Shown here: piece after piece, positions 63,653-64,000 of the stretch
Position numbering within the stretch: position 1 is the first letter of the stretch
How the letters are laid out: each line of letters opens with the position of its first letter
Source of the DNA: Alkalihalophilus marmarensis DSM 21297
Lineage (GTDB): Bacteria; Bacillota; Bacilli; Bacillales; Bacillaceae_D
Length of the DNA stretch: 64,000 bases
Assembly: GCF_000474275.2 (NCBI RefSeq)
Contig: NZ_ATAE01000056.1
Coordinates: forward strand, 124,001 to 188,000
Reading direction: 5' to 3'
Notes under the pieces: generated by a model
What the model saw: only the letters and a program-made list of their open reading frames with translations
Databases searched by the model: none
What the model was told of the DNA's origin: nothing
Program-made: the position numbers and the translations under genes

Positions 63653-64000
63653 TTATTTTGCTTGTTTGATAGAGACAATATTTTTGTCACCATGTTTAGC
63701 AGAAGCAGTTTTTTTCACTTCAATAAATTCATTTTCGGTTAAGTTAGTAAAGACAACCGGAGTAATAGAAGAGGTTGCTTTTTCTTTAATGAATTCTAAA
63801 TCAAAGCGCAATAGCTCTTGGCCTTGTTTAATGTGATCGCCTTCTGAAACAAGAGCGTCAAATCCTTCTCCTTTTAAGTTCACTGTATCTAAGCCGACAT
63901 GAATCAATACTTCTTTTCCTTCGTCTGTTACTAGGCCAAGAGCATGCTTTGTCGGGAATAGTGTCACAACTTTACCTGAGATTGGAGAATGCACGACACC
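63653..64000 (-). CDS. Glucose-type PTS EIIA domain protein, N-terminus beyond the window
   Basis: The frame is open to base 64000 (the first readable residues are 'GVVHSPISGKVVTLFPTKHA'), so at least 40-60 N-terminal residues are missing. The EIIA-Glc fold is clear: His in 'TKHALGLVTDEG', phospho-His in 'VLIHVGLDTVNL', then 'GEGFDALVSEGDHIKQGQ'. It could be a stand-alone EIIA (Crr/YpqE-like) or the end of a multi-domain permease. A stand-alone form would supply the EIIA that TreP lacks. Confidence 0.85.
   Translation of the reverse strand, partial: GVVHSPISGKVVTLFPTKHALGLVTDEGKEVLIHVGLDTVNLKGEGFDALVSEGDHIKQGQELLRFDLEFIKEKATSSITPVVFTNLTENEFIEVKKTASAKHGDKNIVSIKQAK

Overview
The window is chromosomal DNA of an aerobic, spore-forming, low-to-medium-GC Firmicute of the Bacillaceae. 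Reasons: Shine-Dalgarno sequences of the AGGAGG type, frequent TTG and GTG starts, cre-like catabolite sites, GlpP antitermination, TreR/FruR sugar operons, a KinB-like sporulation kinase, MreBH, Vpr and a YkvU/SpoVB-type flippase. Halotolerant or alkaliphilic relatives of Bacillus fit best, but the species cannot be fixed from sequence alone. I see no rRNA, tRNA, CRISPR array, phage or intact insertion sequence.

Layout. 1-6.9 kb: tail of pxpA, a tandem-GNAT acetyltransferase, an LXG polymorphic toxin with a small membrane protein (likely immunity) and two unrecognised neighbours, an unannotated 26-codon peptide gene, and glutaminase. 6.9-7.9 kb: a gene-poor patch with copies of a palindromic Bacillaceae-type repeat. 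8-17.7 kb: a nitrogen-compound catabolic island. It holds a PAS/sigma-54 activator, a clear -24/-12 promoter, a YjiH transporter, a class III aminotransferase, a soluble chemoreceptor, two M20 amidohydrolases and a DUF3311/SSS symporter pair; its substrate is not obvious. 17.7-22.6 kb: tryptophan catabolism (NSS transporter, kynA, kynB, kynU) divergent from a TetR regulator, with two operator-like palindromes over the kyn promoter. 22.6-31.8 kb: LysM/M14 peptidase, a heterodimeric ABC exporter, an orphan kinase, DUF779 plus aldehyde dehydrogenase, and an RluF-type pseudouridine synthase.

32-35.3 kb: glpF-glpK-glpP with two terminator leaders. 35.3-39.3 kb: a DMT exporter behind an attenuator-like leader, an alanine/sodium symporter and a flippase. 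39.4-43.6 kb: treP-treA-treR with three TreR-type palindromes. 43.6-47.9 kb: a degenerate 21-nt tandem repeat, glutathione peroxidase, bacterial NO synthase, an ABC-F protein and a GGDEF relic. 48-51.6 kb: fruR-fruK-fruA. 51.7-55.4 kb: amidase, TPP riboswitch plus thiT, and a divergent glutamate dehydrogenase. 55.5-64 kb: vpr, a DUF1835 protein, a UbiB-kinase pseudogene, ribokinase, mreBH, a candidate C-rich small RNA and a truncated glucose-type EIIA.

The main theme is nutrient scavenging: amino-acid, peptide and amide breakdown beside PTS and glycerol use. TreP has no EIIA domain of its own, and a glucose-type EIIA lies at the right edge. The features most worth following are the LXG/glycine-zipper locus, the sigma-54 island, the attenuator upstream of the DMT exporter, the C-rich RNA beside the EIIA gene, the 26-codon peptide, and the 21-nt repeat.
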